A stretch of 64,000 nt of DNA from Pterois miles. Lineage: Eukaryota > Chordata > Actinopteri > Perciformes > Scorpaenidae. Below, one piece after another: positions 21,830 to 36,190 of this stretch; within the stretch, counting starts at the first letter, position 1; the number at the start of each line of letters is the position of its first letter. The notes under the pieces are model-generated. The model saw only the letters and a program-made list of their open reading frames with translations, did no database searches and had not been told where the DNA came from. The stretch spans positions 10,767,001-10,831,000 of the forward strand of contig CAMQGK010000341.1 of NCBI GenBank assembly GCA_947000775.1. The letters are read 5' to 3'. The translations under genes and the position numbers were made by a program.

Positions 21830-24800
21830 CTGAAAAGAGAGCGGCAGAGTGGTGAGGGCATGAAATACTCAGCTGAATCAATGGGGTAAGATGGCTCCCA
21901 CTCAGAGTGACCAGTAGTGGTGTATCCAGAGGGTTAGGTTAAGGAGAGTGGCGCAGATAAGATGTGAATTCAGACAGCTACACTGTTTGGCTGCTGGATT
22001 TATCTGTCAACGCGGTCACACGCCGCCTGGTGCTGTAGCAGCTGCTGCACTTGCTTTCCAGGCAATACCATCCTTACAGAAATGAGATCTGATTATTGAG
22101 GAACAGCGGAGGGTAAAGTTCAAAGCACAATTGTCAACTCGCATGCTCGGTTTGTGCAGTGTGGCTTTGCATAGCCCTTCAAGGGATTGTTAAGTGCCAT
22201 GACAAAACACCCCTGACATTTAGAGAACAAGCAGCCATGAAAGTTAAAAAAAGAGATTGGAAAAGAAAGGGCAAAGCAGCAGAGATTTAAATCAATATCT
22301 TTTTTCATTTCTTTCAGTATCTCTTTTACAAAATGAGCATCTGCAATAAACCAAAATCATGGCATATGCAGAGGTGCTCCATAATTCTGCTGCCACATGT
22401 ACTCTAATGCCAAATCCATTTTAGACTGTTTCCAATGCACTTTCTCACCCGCCAGACATGATACATTTTACCCTCTTGGAAAATGGGAAAGGGCAAACAA
22501 AAGACCAGAAAAAGTATACTGTAAAACATTATACTGCAATGTTCTTTTATAGTCTTGCTTCAGGCCGTTTGATCAGCTCTGCGTTAAAGGTCATTCATTT
22601 AAGCATGGCAGCCTCTTCAAGGCCGGGTTAGACTTTCGGTTATGGAGCGCTGCTAAGCAGAATAACCTGCTGCCTGCTATATATTTAGCCTTGCACCTCT
22701 ACTTATCCCCATTGTGCTAATATTTTTAAATGCAGGCTTGACAATATTTATTGCACATGTACATGTGTTTGACAGCCACAAAATTAAAAAAGAAAAAGGG
22801 GTGAAAAATGCATTAGGCCCACAAAAATGAAGATGGACTTGGGGTTTTATTCAATTTGTGCCATTATTTCACTGATGTTTGACTGTGCATCAAAAATATA
22901 GCTGCAAGTTGGATTAGTATTGACTCATCATAAGGAAATTAAAGGTGATGTCATTTTGCTTAACATCCATTTGGCTGCATATAATGCAATTTTATTGTGA
23001 CTGTAACATCATTTCGACATTCTGAACACGGACCAGCATCATCTTTACATAATAGACCTGGAAATGATAGATCAAACCCATTAAGGGAGTTGTGGCGGAG
23101 GGCTGTTTTTGGTGCATCTGTGCTGGGTGAGGCCCGGGGAAGCCGTCCAAATGTATATTTAATTTGCTGTGCATGAGGCTGATATACAGTGTCGGCCATC
23201 CAGATGGCAAAACCGCCGGATCCTGGAGTGCCACATCCATCACTTCAGCCTTGTGATTTGTTTTTCCTGGCGGGAGATCTTGACACTCTGCACTCACTGG
23301 CAGAGGTACGGGAATCAAGTAATCAATACTCCCTCTCTCTTCTTCCCACCTTACCACTCTCATTCTCTCTCTCGCTACCTCTCACATCCTTCTCCTTTTA
23401 ACTCTGTCCTTCAGATTTATTTGCAAACGGAGAAGAGGAAGCAATGTGATGTGGGTGTACTAGATGTAGGTTAACTCCCTATAGAATAACCTGAGTGGAG
23501 GTGTATGGCCGTTCATATTTATTTGTTATTTGTTTCTGTCTCCTCATTCAGGTCAGAAAGCTGCAGTGTGAGGCCCTCAACTCCATCACCACAGTGAAAT
23601 GCAGTAATGAATATGGATATTTGTTTATCTCTTTAGCAGAGATCATTTGGTTCAGGAATTAAAGGTGCAGACATCAAATCCAGTCCTTTATGGGATTAAT
23701 ATAAAATTTAAAGGCGTGATTCATTTCTGTTTTGCTTGTTAAGACGGGAGAAAATGTATATAAGGTCTGACCTTTAAAACTCCACATTATACGGACATAC
23801 TGTAATAACTGTAAGAATGTGAAATGTGTCATTGCACTTTGATTGAGATTTTCAAATAAGTGACAGGGAACCATGATATATACTTTCATAACGCTGCCAT
23901 AAAATCATGTTGTTTCACCCTCCAAGGACAAAGGCTGCGTATAGATCTGTGTAAGCGCAGCTCAGTTGTGCCTGTAAGCCACCCATAAGTCCAATGCTTC
24001 TCTGATCTTATCAAAATATCAACCCGTATACTATATTTTTAAATTAATTTTGTGTGTGTAGTGGATGTAAGCCTCTGAATCAACGCCAAAATGAATTCGC
24101 ATGTTACTAGGCGTCATGTCTGCCAGACAGGATTAGTGTGTAGGTCAACATTTTGATGTGGTCATGACCTGGTTGAAATCCAATAACATTACCAATTCAT
24201 GGTGTCCTCCTTCAACGCTTGGCTTCTTTTTCACCTGTGACAATTCAATGTGGGCTATGTGAGGGGCTTACCATGCAATTTAGCCACTGTGATGAAAACT
24301 GACAGGTACCTTTGGCTGGGATGTCTCAAAGGGACACCAGAGATCTTTTGTAAAGGAGGAAAAGCACACGATTGCATGAGGTGATTTGGACACTGCTGTG
24401 AGTTAAAAATTAAAATGACTTTTCCTGATCTAAATGGCATCTTATTCTTAAGTTTTTCAGAAATACTGTATGTTTTCGGGAGGGATCACGAGCTGAGCAG
24501 AGTCAGGTTTACTGATGCATAGAGCCCACAAGAAAGATGCTCCAACAGATAAGCGAATAAACAAGATGTACCTGTAGTTCGTTTTATGATGGTACTTTTA
24601 AAATGCTAAAAGCAAAGACTCGGGGCTCACAAAGCATCATTAATCTAGCAGTAAAGCGCCAAAGCCATGGTGGACCGAAAGCACAGCTCATTTATCTGCC
24701 TGCTCAGAGCAGCAGAGAGCACGCTCCTCTGAGATGTACTGAGAAAACTTGGGGAGACAGTTGGGAGTATGAAACACACAATAATGGAAGAAATAGAGAA

Positions 24801-26872
24801 ACTGTAGAGAGAAACCTGCTATTAGTGTCCATACAAAATGTATGAACATGTACATATTCCAAGTACAGTGTTGTTTCAGATACTAAAGGTGTTTTATATA
24901 TGAAGACATGAGAAGAAAAATAAATCTTATAGCGAAGTAAAGCTATCAACTGGCCTCGGCTTGCGCACTGATTGAACCATCAAAGGGAGGTGGACCAGAA
25001 AATTCCAACCTGACTCAGCCAAAGGCGCCCTGGTGCTTTCTTTAGCACTGTCATGCTGGTTTTCGATCCCTGACGATTGATAATGGTCCTCCTTAATGAG
25101 ATGTCCAGGCCAAGCCGTGGTCTGCACATGTGCTCGCTAAAGCTTAGTCAGCAGTGTCATTCTGCTGGACACCAGGTTATCTACAACCCTAAAAACACTT
25201 ATCTGTGCTCCACTACACACTGTCCAATACCACTCTAATAACTACTGTATGGAGTTGGTGGCTTTGCTATAATGCACTGCATTTGTACACCTCTCCCCTG
25301 AAAGCATGTTTTCCCCTCTTAATCCTGGCAGAGCGAGGAGGGGAGGGTTGCTCTTCAGAGAGGAAGCCGTGTGCTGCTAACCCGGAGCTCGAGAGCAAGA
25401 GACACCTTCTCTGTGATAACCTGTCGGCATGTCTCTGCGGAGAGTGGTGGGTTTTCACATTGTTTTCTCTCTGGTCTAATTTGATGAATGCTCTCTGGCA
25501 CACAACGTGTCTCTTTGGAGACGAGCTGAAAGTCAGGAGGACACTGAAGGCATCTGAAGGGTTTATCCAAAGCATGTCTCTGCTGTCCCGGTAATGTATT
25601 CCACTGAGGATGCTTGCCGTTTTCTTTTGCCTTTCTGCTTTTCTGTTTTTTTTCCCCAAGTAAGCCCTGCTTTTGTCCAATATAAGCTCTTATTTTGCAA
25701 ATCTCTCTTTCTCTCGTGTTACATTGCCGATCGGTGACAATATTAAAATTGATATATATTTTTTTTCCACTCGATGTCCGTAATCTGTTGCTCATTAAGA
25801 TCTGTTGTAAATCCCAATACCTTTTTCACAATGCTGCGCTATTATCAGCCAGTAAATTCTCGGTCGATTGAAAAATCAAAGAGAAAAGGGCTTAGCTCCA
25901 CACTATCACAACACACACAAAAAAACGTCCTGTCTGCAAGCAAACCTGCATATTTGGCCTCATAACTTCTTATCTGTGTCTGACTATGTCTGATCCTTCA
26001 TTTCCACGACCCATACGCCGAAACCGCACACAATCCATTAGATGTAAGCGTCCTACTGAATAACTGTTCCCCACGGGCTGTCTCTATTTTCAGACAAGGC
26101 CATACAAGGAAGAAATCACAGATAGAGGTGGACTGCACAAAATTCTCTCCAACCGATAATATTTGTCTGGAAATGAAACCACACGTCTTTTACTGTTTTA
26201 CATGATATCACATTGTCTTTAATAATCCGTCTTTATACGCCAACAGCAGATTTTAGAATCTTATTGTGTAAAATGCGATTTCAGGATGCTGAGAAGACAT
26301 AAGCAGGATGTGTATTTCACTTAATACTGATGGAGTGAGCTCGCTGTAATAAAGACACATATTTTGCCCTGTTATATTTTACAGTGCCAAGGGTACTGCT
26401 TGGAATTTCTATTGAAAACATTTTGTATTCTGTCTAATATAGAAATTTTCTGAAAGAAAAAAAAATGATATTGCATTTCTTTTTAACCAGCAGGGCAGTT
26501 CAATGTCAGAAAAATAACTGTACTTGGTATTGTCCTCCTTTTTCTTTTATTTCCATTAGTTCACAATAATCATGGACAAATCATAAAGGTTACACTCCGT
26601 TTTAAGCTGATACCGTAGCTGAGAGTGTTACTTATATCTTCTCTGTAATTGGCCCTTGAAGGCAAAGCCCCTAAAAGCAGAGGAATTAGTATTCTCTATA
26701 TGTTCCTGATCAAACAGTGTGCCATTATTTCTCAAGCTAGCACTGATTTACAATGATAGTGGCCTGCAATAGTGTCCAGATCTGACCAGCGTTGTAGTCT
26801 ACACAGACTAATTGGGAGGAGTTTGTTGTCCTAAGCTTCACTCTTGCAGCAACACATCATTAGTGTGCCAGT

Positions 26873-26902
26873 GAGAGAGAGAGAGAGGGAGGGAGAGGGA
26901 GG
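26873..26902. repeat. GA-rich simple repeat
   Basis: A run of GA and GGGA units (GTGAGAGAGAGAGAGGGAGG and following) within the large intron. It is short and impure. Confidence 0.8.
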
Positions 26903-27769
26903 CGATGGGATGGCGGATAGCAATGGCTCACGGTTAGACATGGGATGAATTTACTCATGGCAGCTATCACACTGCAGCAGCGGCTCTTATCAGAACGCCT
27001 GATGACATCCAAGTATCTAACTTAGCACCCTGGAACTAGGTCGATGTTGATGAATAATTTAGTCCCAGATGCTCAATAGATTCCAACTGAATAATGAAGG
27101 CGTGTGGGCCTCTAAGACTGTGAGTTCAGCTCAGTGTATTGCCTGGCCTTCGCCCACACTCTTCCTACTGCTGGTCTGCCAAGCTGTCAACATCACGGAC
27201 TCACACAGACACAGACTTTAGCAAGGCTGGGAGACAATGGAATGATATTATCGCCATCACAGCACAGCTGTGTAACATACAATGATGGATTTATATATGT
27301 AACATCCTTATCAAAACGAATACTATCCAATACTTCACAAATCTCTTTTAACAATTAAAAAAAAGAAGTGTGAGGTGAGGCTTCGTGGTGGCACAACAGA
27401 TTGTCACTGTGACTCAGTAGAGTGAGTGCTGAACAATGGGGAACAACTAGCTGGGTAACAATAGAGATATTCTCTGCTGCGTCCTCGCTGTAGAGGATTT
27501 ACATCAGATTCTGCAATTCTTAGCATAATAGATCAACAAAGATTCAAAACGGGCACTGCCAAAAAAAACCAGCAGTCAATAAACAAAGCAAAGAGCAACT
27601 AAAAAGACCAGGTGCTTCATTGTTTTTCCTGAGAAATTAATCAAGATTACTGAATGTTACAGATCCCATACAAAATACAATTCTGTCATTATAGCAAAGT
27701 ATTGCATTAAAAATTTGAACTTCCTCACAATTCACAGTTCGACCTGTTGAAGTTAATATGTTGTGTCCT

Positions 27770-28070
27770 TATTACTAATGAAGAAATTGTAACCGCTTAT
27801 CCTACTCAGAGCTGATCCCAGCTGACATTGGGTGAAGCAGGGTACACCCTGGACAGGTCGCCAGACTATAGCAATGCTGACACTCATGCTCACTTTCACA
27901 CCTACGTGCATTTTAGAGTCAACAATCAACCTACTTTGGACTGTGGGGAGAAACCGGAGTCCCAGAGAAAACTCATCCTAACATGGGGGGAACATGCAAA
28001 CTCCTACACCGAAGGGACCCAAGCCGGGTTTGAACTCTCTGGCTGGGAGGCGACACATTGCTACTAATGG
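27770..28070 (-). mobile_element. tRNA-derived SINE-like repeat, copy 1
   Basis: On the plus strand it reads GAGCTGATCCCAGCTGACAT, CCCTGGACAGGTCGCCAGAC, AACATGCAAACTCC and CGGGTTTGAACTC near the right end. Read on the minus strand, the right end gives a B-box-like GAGTTCAAACCC, consistent with a tRNA-derived head on the minus strand. A second copy is at 53385-53645. The 79-codon open frame across it is translated repeat. The exact SINE family name is not assigned. Confidence 0.7.
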
Positions 28071-31000
28071 TGGAGAAATATAGAAAAATATAAAACACAA
28101 AGATGTAATTTGGGAAAAACAAGCACAGCTGAGATAAAGGCTTGTTAAAACAACCCTATTTTAAAGCAATGAAACTTTACTGCATTGTCATAATTTTACG
28201 ATAAAGCCGTTCTCTCAACAACAATCCTGACTTTTATGAGTCCGACAGCCTCAATCTCAGGGACATCGAAACAGGAGGTCACACAACAAACCATAACCGC
28301 AATCTTTATTGTTCAACGTTGTTAGTAATTACTGGAGGCGTATCAGCAGGCCACTGAGTGCATTCTGTAGGTAGTGTGAATCGTCAGACCACCTGAGAAC
28401 TCATGTAAAAAAGATGCTGGCATTTCTCAAAGGCAATTAACTCAGAGTAATTGGTATCTTCTTTCTGTTTTGACGGCTTGTGTATGCCATAGCGTAAAAC
28501 TAGCTGTGGTGGACAGCTGTTTTCACTCGCTATGTTAAGAGACACCGTCCCTTTTGGGAGGAAGGCTTTGCTTTATTTAAAACGAAGCAGCTGTTGCTGC
28601 AACTGGACCTCAGGCAGAGTATGAGAGTGTCATTAAAAAAAGAATGGTCGGAGGCTCTCCCTCTCCTCCCCTGGTACCAACATGTTCCTGTCTTGCCATA
28701 CATCTTCCTCGAGGCTCAAGTCACTGCACCCAGACAGTCTAACAAGGCGCTGGGAGGCGGCTTCACACACCTGGTGCACCCACAGCACGCGGTGTTTGAA
28801 GCATACAAGCATAGTTTCACACAGAAACACACACATGCCCATTACTGACTGGTGATGACATTTAATCTCTGTTAGAAGTCAACAGTCCGGTGGATTCAAT
28901 CCGCCCAGAAACAGTTGTCTATCAGTGCAAAAGTGCACTGGATTGCATTTTTACGGAGTTGTGTAAAGGTTGTTGCTAATGTAACAGTGTGTTGATGAAT
29001 TTCTCTTTCTGGGAGTAAAGTCAAAGGAATTAATACAGCAAAACTGACAGTATATATTTTGTGTCTAACAATGAAACAAAGATAAATAACGCTTGGGAAT
29101 GAGAATGAGTGAGAAGTGACAGGTTAATTGCTAGCTCAGTGCAGAGTCCTAGATAAGCTGCTGCTGTGTAAAATTAAACACTGCATTTGAGAGAGCGACA
29201 CAAAGGGAGATAGGGGCTAATGTAGGAGAGTAAAGGTGTACTGTACAAGAAGATATGGATATGAGGTAAATACAGAGCAGCTTCATAATATACACATGCC
29301 CGTGCCCTCATTAAACGCGGTCCCTCTCGGGGACCCAAGAACACTGCTGTGCGAGGACTCCTTTTAAAGTGACTGCTTCAAGGCGCTGCTGCGCCGCTTT
29401 GTAGATGTTTCTCGAGTCCCCCCCCAGGACCCCGTTCAACTTATTTTCCAGGAACAGTCATCTGCGTGGCCTTAATGAAAATTCAACACTTAGTACGGGT
29501 GTGTGATATGGCTGAGGAACCAAGGTAACCGGGAAAGCTGTCTGGCTGTGTGGGAGGAAACACAGTCCACTTCCCAGTCAGTGCCTGCGTCAAACTATCA
29601 CCATGTCAGTCGCTGACTCAGAGCGAACCATGTGTGACTGGTGCCTAATTCGTCCTCATACAACTCAAGACATTCTGTGCGACGAATGATAAACAGTTGA
29701 TATTTTGATTTTCTAATTAAGCAGGGTGTTCATTATTTATTACTGGGGACACATAACTAATGTGCACACAATATGGACGAGCGCCTGTAGTCACCTCGCA
29801 GTGCAGAGAGAATACACATTGAGCGGCTGCCATGTAGGATACAGCTTCAAGCAGATTACACAGGAGAAGGCTGGATGGCTTCTGCTAGCTACACGCTCTA
29901 AATGATAAAATCTTAATATGAAATTCATAACACTATCTGGCTCCATCTACCTCCTACGCTACCCCCTCTTGTTCTCTCATTTCTTCTCTCTCTTGCCTAT
30001 GCATAAACACTGCTCCGTTGACGTACATTACATGGTCGACTTTGTCCCTCCTCCTTATCCCTGCTTTCACACTTCTCAGATAAATGAAATCTGTCTGCAT
30101 TGGAGCATTTTCCCCTCTGGAAACCCTGATATTTTCGTTATCTGAAATCGAATCTGGAGCTCTGTGTGTGTCTGTAGCTTGCCTTGGTAGTAATCTGGCC
30201 TGAGAGCAGGGAACTGCCCTGGAGGAATATCATACACTAAGGATAAGCTGGGGAGTGAGGGAGGAATAACAATTACCAGAGAATGGCTTGTAACCATAGC
30301 GCTTTCTATCTAAATGCTAACATACAAACACTTGTTATTTTGGGGGGGAATGTTTCATTCAATCCGAACTGACTATGTAATTCTTCATTTTCTTGTTCCT
30401 TTCCTCTCAAAATCTAAAAATAGGTGACGAATCTAAGCATGTGTCAGTGCGTGTTTTCAGACAGAGAGAGCGGGAGAGGAGGAGATATGCAGCTCGGCCA
30501 CAAATCACTGTCTTCCTGACTTTACCTGCGTCTTGACATGCAGTCCCAGTCCCTCATCAGGTGACAGCAACAAATTTGTCATCTTAATATAGATGCCATC
30601 ACTGCTGAGATGAATGTACGCGGGGCCTAATTCCCATGTGTAACGTTTGCAAAAACATGACATGAGGAAAGAGGAAGAGAAGCTTTGCCCTACAACGGCA
30701 GACCAGGTCGCCTGGATCCCCCACGGAGCGTTGCCATAATCAGATTCCTGTCCTCCAGGTCTGGATGTGTCGTTCACAAAGGGCCGAGCGCTGTAAACTA
30801 ATGAACAATACTCTCATTCTTTGTAGACGAAACAAAAGACACGGTAATAAAATCCAGGGTGCTAATCATGAAAAGATAAATCTTAATAATGGAAGGTCTA
30901 AATTGGCAGCATTTATGGAGTCTCTCAAGCAAAATAGATTTTTCATCATTAATCCACCCCTGTGGCAGTGTTGTAATGCCAGACTGTTTAATTTTTGACT

Positions 31001-31164
31001 CTACCTGTTTTTAATTATTTATAGACACTGTTTTTATTTTTTTAATTTTCGGACTTGTCATTAAGCTTTGGGCTTGCTTTCATTAATATTTGATCTTATA
31101 AAGTAATAAATAGATATTTTTTGGACAATATGCCTATTTGTTCAGTTAGGGAACATAAATCATG

Positions 31165-31400
31165 CTCTATACTAAATATGAAGCTACAGCCAGCAGAGAC
31201 AGGAAACAGCGGAAACGTGGAAATGTGTATTAGTGAGCTTTAGATGTACTGGTAGGCAAACAGTGTTACCTTTGAACAGAGCCAAGCTAGCTGTTTCTCC
31301 CCCATTTCAAATCTTTGTGCTAAGCTAAGATAACTGGCTGCAGCTTCACATTTACTGACAGACATGAGAACTGAACTTCTGACTCTTGGCAAGAAGGGAA
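31165..31400. mobile_element. MITE-like palindromic element, copy 2
   Basis: Carries AATATGAAGCTACAGCCAGC near the left and CTGGCTGCAGCTTCACATTT near the right, which pair as inverted sequences, plus GAACAGAGCCAAGCTAGCTG and TGTGCTAAGCTAAGATAACT in the middle. These blocks correspond to those in the element at 21004-21406. The outermost terminal repeats are not clear, so it is probably truncated or more decayed. Confidence 0.7.
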
Positions 31401-33477
31401 TATTTTGTAAAATAAATTGTACGCACTTGTTGGCTTGATTGAATTATATTCCTTTCCCAAGGTCATTTCTCCATTACTCTCTCTCTCTCTTGTCCACTTG
31501 CCTAACAAACTTCATTTGCTGGCATGTGGATGCCTTTATTTCATTTCTGTACCTCCTGGAATAACAACCTTGATTTAATCTATGTGGTAATGACGTTACT
31601 TTATATTATCCACTCTTCCATACCTAAACTCGCCTTTATAGTTCTAGATCTGGTGTTCAACATCAGATCAAGATGGCTTTTCTTTGAACAGAACCAGCCA
31701 TCTTGATATGTGTACAGAATGATCTTAATCTACAGAAAAACTCTAGTAGCTGTAGACTCAATTATCATGCTGGTATGAAACTCTAGATACAGAAAATTAG
31801 ATAGATGAACACAGATTTACACTCAAATCAAGGTACATTTTCTACGACTGAACGGCTATAATCTGGGTTTCATCTGAACATAAAACAAGAATATGGTTTC
31901 TGTTTTTGGGAGGATGAAAACATTTCATTTGACTAGCATTGCTTGTATTATAAATAAAGAAGCTTTTAGCTGCATAAGCCAGTTTGTGCCTGACACTTTC
32001 TACCAGCCTTTTAGGAAATGATTTTTAAAAATGGAGAGAGCTCAGCGCAGCTAAATGAGGAGTTGGCACAGAGCTCATGTTCATGAATGTGATGCATAAA
32101 CCAGCTGATCACAGGTGGGAGAAATGAACGGAAGGACAAATTGTATCCTATGTTCAACAGTTGGCCCAGGACTGTTCTTCTGTTTCTACAAATCATAACA
32201 GCAAATGTCCTGAGAGACAACAGTATGGTCCATAAAACATACTGTAAAGCTGTCAGTGTCAGTATCTCCTCTACGCACCATCCGACACTTTATAAAGCAA
32301 CAGAGACAACATTCACACTGCGTAGGTTGCTTTTTGTCATCCAGACAGACTTAGTGGGACAATCTGCAGTCCTCTGTAATGCTGCCAGTAGTGTGAAACC
32401 TTCAAAAGCAAAGATGCTTCTTTGTTGACTTAATGGCAGTACGTATGATAAACTTGGCTGTAACAAATTTAGAAAGCTTTAAAACAAGCGAGCAGAAAAT
32501 AAAGCACCAAAGAAAGACAAAGCGTCCTGGCGCGTCAGCTGGCTAATATTCAGATCATGTATCTGCTGCAGACAAGCCTGTCTCTGCTGTCAACTATCAG
32601 AACATTCATCAGATCATGTGAACACACATCAACGCACTCTGGCGTGCATGTCTTCACCCCTGCCAAGGTGGACTGGTCCAGCGAGTCACATGGACTCCAT
32701 GTGTACAACACAGTGTTGAAGGGCAGCCTCCATAATGGCCCCCGGTGAGGCTGAGATGATGGATATGGTCTGTCGCTGGGAGTGAACGCCGCGGGCCTGG
32801 GGCCATTGCGGGTCTACGGCTCTGCCTCCTTTGCCATCTGTCAGCACTGGGTGGGCATAAACCCATGACTGGGGCCTGGGGCAGTGCACACCAGGGCCAC
32901 CTTCAACAACACACATCTCACTTCAGGGGCAAGGTGGGGAGGTCAGCAAGACACACAAATGCTGCACGGGGGAGCAGGTGTCCATCTGCATATCCTGCAA
33001 TTCAGCCCGTTTGTGCTCTCATCTAATGATAGTTACACATGAATTATCGACTTTGGTTTTTCTTCAGCTTGGACAAGTGGTGACACCGGGCCTTTTTATA
33101 AAAGAATATGCGACAATAAATATAATAACACCAGAAAAATCAATAGTGCAGCTGTCAGTGAAGCGAGCCATTTGATAGTCATTGCTCTTTTTTTGATTTT
33201 TCTCTCAAGCTTACAGTGTCTCAGTAGCATGATGGTCCTTCCCATGCATCTGCATTGCAGGGGAAATCTTATCCTGAGGATGTTTTCTTGTGGTGAATAA
33301 TTGAAGGCACCACAACCTCACAGGGCCCTGACACACTAGGTTAAACACTGCAGTAGGTCTCAGAGTCCATGAGGCAGCTGGGTTTACTATTCTGAATGGA
33401 GTGAGACTTGAGGCTGAACCCTTCGCCCTGTTGATGCTAAACATGTTTTTGAATTGGTGAGCAGGTACAAAAAAGAC

Positions 33478-33497
33478 AAAAAAAAAAAAAAAAAAAG
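33478..33497. repeat. Poly-A tract
   Basis: About 18 uninterrupted A residues on the plus strand, preceded by AAAAAAGAC. It could be the tail of an old retroposed sequence, but nothing recognisable lies next to it. Confidence 0.85.
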
Positions 33498-36026
33498 TTT
33501 TCATCTTACAAATAAAGCAGTTCAACTTAGTTTGTAATGTGATGAGTAATTCATGTTAATACAAACACGAGACTACAATGCAAATAAGTCATTTCCCATT
33601 TCGCTCCACTGCAGGCATCAAAACAAAACTGGCTCTGATTTAAAGTGAACTGATCGCGTTATCATGTGAAATCAGAAAAACAATGGAGGGGTGCAGCTGA
33701 TCTTCAAGATAATTGCGAGAGAAATGCTAACTTTGATGCATGGTGAGTGATTCCTGACAACATTGATTCCAAATATTTTACTGTTTTGTTTTCTTTTACA
33801 CTAAATTATGCTGTCAAAATAAAAGCAAATATATCCTTTAATACAGTGAATCCAAGCGAAAATATTTCTCTTTTCAATACGCACCAACCACAAAAGGAGG
33901 GAATCAAAATAAATATAAGAAGGAGAGATGAGGAATAGTTTGATATTTACTTTTCAAAACCACGATTTCTCTTTTTTTCATGACAATTTTAATAGGACGT
34001 AGGTCCGTGTGGGTTATTTCCATATCTGTTGGGGTTGAGCAGGCTCTGCATTTCATTTAACCATCATCGGAGTTCACCGGTGGCCAAATTGCATATCATC
34101 TACCTTACAGCCTGGTATCTTTCCTCTGTCTATATGACTTTCAACAAAAAGCCATCTTCATGAAATTCAGCAGAGAGAGCGGTGTGTGTATGAATCGTTA
34201 TCTCAAGGCTGACACCAGCACAAACACATGGCTAACACCGTGACATGAATGAACAAAGTCAGTGCTTTTTATTCTCATTCACTTATTCGCTATATTTTAT
34301 TTTCTCTTGACCAAAGAAAAGTTTGGCAATGATTGTACCTCTTCTCCAGCTTTTGAGAGAATGGTTTGACAGTAGAGAGAGCTACACTGGCAGCTGCCGG
34401 TGCATCCTCCAGGGTTAGGCCTGTCCCGAGAGACACCCCAACCCTGGAGAGCCGGTTGGCGGGGAGGGAGCTGGTCTCTCTTTTGCTTCATTCTGTCGTC
34501 CTCCTACTACAGGTGGGGCCCCTCAATTAACTTAATGATACTGACATTTAAAAGTCATCGCATGGAAATGTAAAAGAAAATATGCATTCCTGTCACTGTT
34601 TCCATTGTTGTCTTTCTCACAGCTGAAATGCACTCGCCTGCCAATCAGAGCTCGAAATGATGATGTTGGTCTCGTTGCCTTTTCAGTGACGCATATCGTA
34701 AACTTTCTTCGTCGAACCTAGACTATATTGCTTCCTACAAGTTCAGGGTATGGGAGTGCCAGGTTATGAGTTGTTAATGTGCTGTAGTAAAAAAAAGCTA
34801 CAAAAAAGTACTGCACACAAAAAAGTGACCTGAATTAAAAATGATTTCAGTGAGTGGTGACAATCAGTGTGATCATAAGTGCCCTCATACAGGCTCTAAT
34901 GCTACATCACTCATAGGAAAAATGCAATGCAATGAAAACTAGCTACTGTACATCTACTGTTTATGAATTTAAAGTCACTAACAGCAGTTAGAACATGAGG
35001 ATTTTTTTAGGATGGTAATTTTAGATAGTTGGCTTTGATGGAGACTTGTACATATTCAAATCCATCCTAAAGGTGCAATCTCAACAGTAGATTTCATGCA
35101 TCTAAAACAAAATGAACTTCCTTAAGCTCATATCCAAGTATTATATCATGAAGCACAATTAAAGAACCTGCACTGCATGTGTCTCAGTTGCCTGAAGAGT
35201 GCTTAATACCCAAGATAAGTCTCAGGTTTGAGTATTGATGCATGCAGGATTAGTATTAAATCTAGGCTGTGCAGACTTATTGCAGTCTGAGCTTGTAAAA
35301 CAATAATCCCTACTGGTATCAAGACAATCACAACAATGCCTAAAGGTAGTACGAGATACAATAAAGAGACAGTGCATGGGTGATTATAAAAGAAGAGAAG
35401 CTGCAGACTGAGCAGTTATTGGATACTAAGTTGCAGAGGATTTTTCATCACAAGATTACTGTGACTCTGAGTTTATTATAGTGTGTGTGGAAGAGCCAGC
35501 GAGGTACCCGAACACTACACTGAAGGTGTAGCAGTGCAGCACGTCAAATCTTCGATTATCCGTGTGAATTATAGAGGCCAGGTGCCTGCCCCTTGTCTCA
35601 GGGACCGAGACAAACAGAGTTACTACGAGCCAGTTCAGCCGTAACTGAACCGTGCGCTGCCAGTGCAAATGAAATGGCCCACACAATGTGTTTTGAATGT
35701 TCCTCACTTCCCCTGAATGACCATTACACCCACCTCACCTAGGGTTAATTCAGAAATGGTGGGGCCAATTGGCTATTTGATGGCAATGACGTGACACAGT
35801 GGCCATTCACTCCCCCCAAGGACAGGCTATAATCTACATTTCTTGAATCTCCACCAGCTATAAGCTCCAAAACAGAAATTGCACTCTGCGATAAAGGCTA
35901 TAAAAATAACATGGTCAAATATTACTGTTGTGTTTTCGAAACACCATATTGGCCTGAATATAAGACAATGTTTCTAATATATGTGAAAAGGTAAGGGTTG
36001 TCATCTATCCGATGTTCAAGGTCCTG

Positions 36027-36190
36027 CTGACTTTGGTGGTCTTCTGACTTTTGTGTTAGCGCCACCAGCAGGTCAGAGTTTGAACTTCATCAGGGAAATA
36101 GGCTTGTGGCAGGTTTGGCTTGTGACCAAATACCTACAAACCTATGACATTCCCATTAATCTACAGTTATATTTTGTGTTTAGTACAATC
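36027..36190 (+). mobile_element. Fragment of a common fish non-autonomous element
   Basis: The blocks CTGACTTTGGTGGTCTTCTG, TTAGCGCCACCAGCAGGTCA, TTGTGACCAAATACC, CTATGACATTCCCATTAATC and TATTTTGTGTTTAGTACAAT follow each other as in a very abundant teleost repeat. Only the middle section is kept; neither terminus is visible. Confidence 0.65.

Noticed and set aside
25205..25795. Cluster of 129-, 137- and 146-codon frames on both strands
   Set aside because: All frames are open by composition (few T-A rich stops); no motif, no consistent splice borders, and no neurexin similarity.
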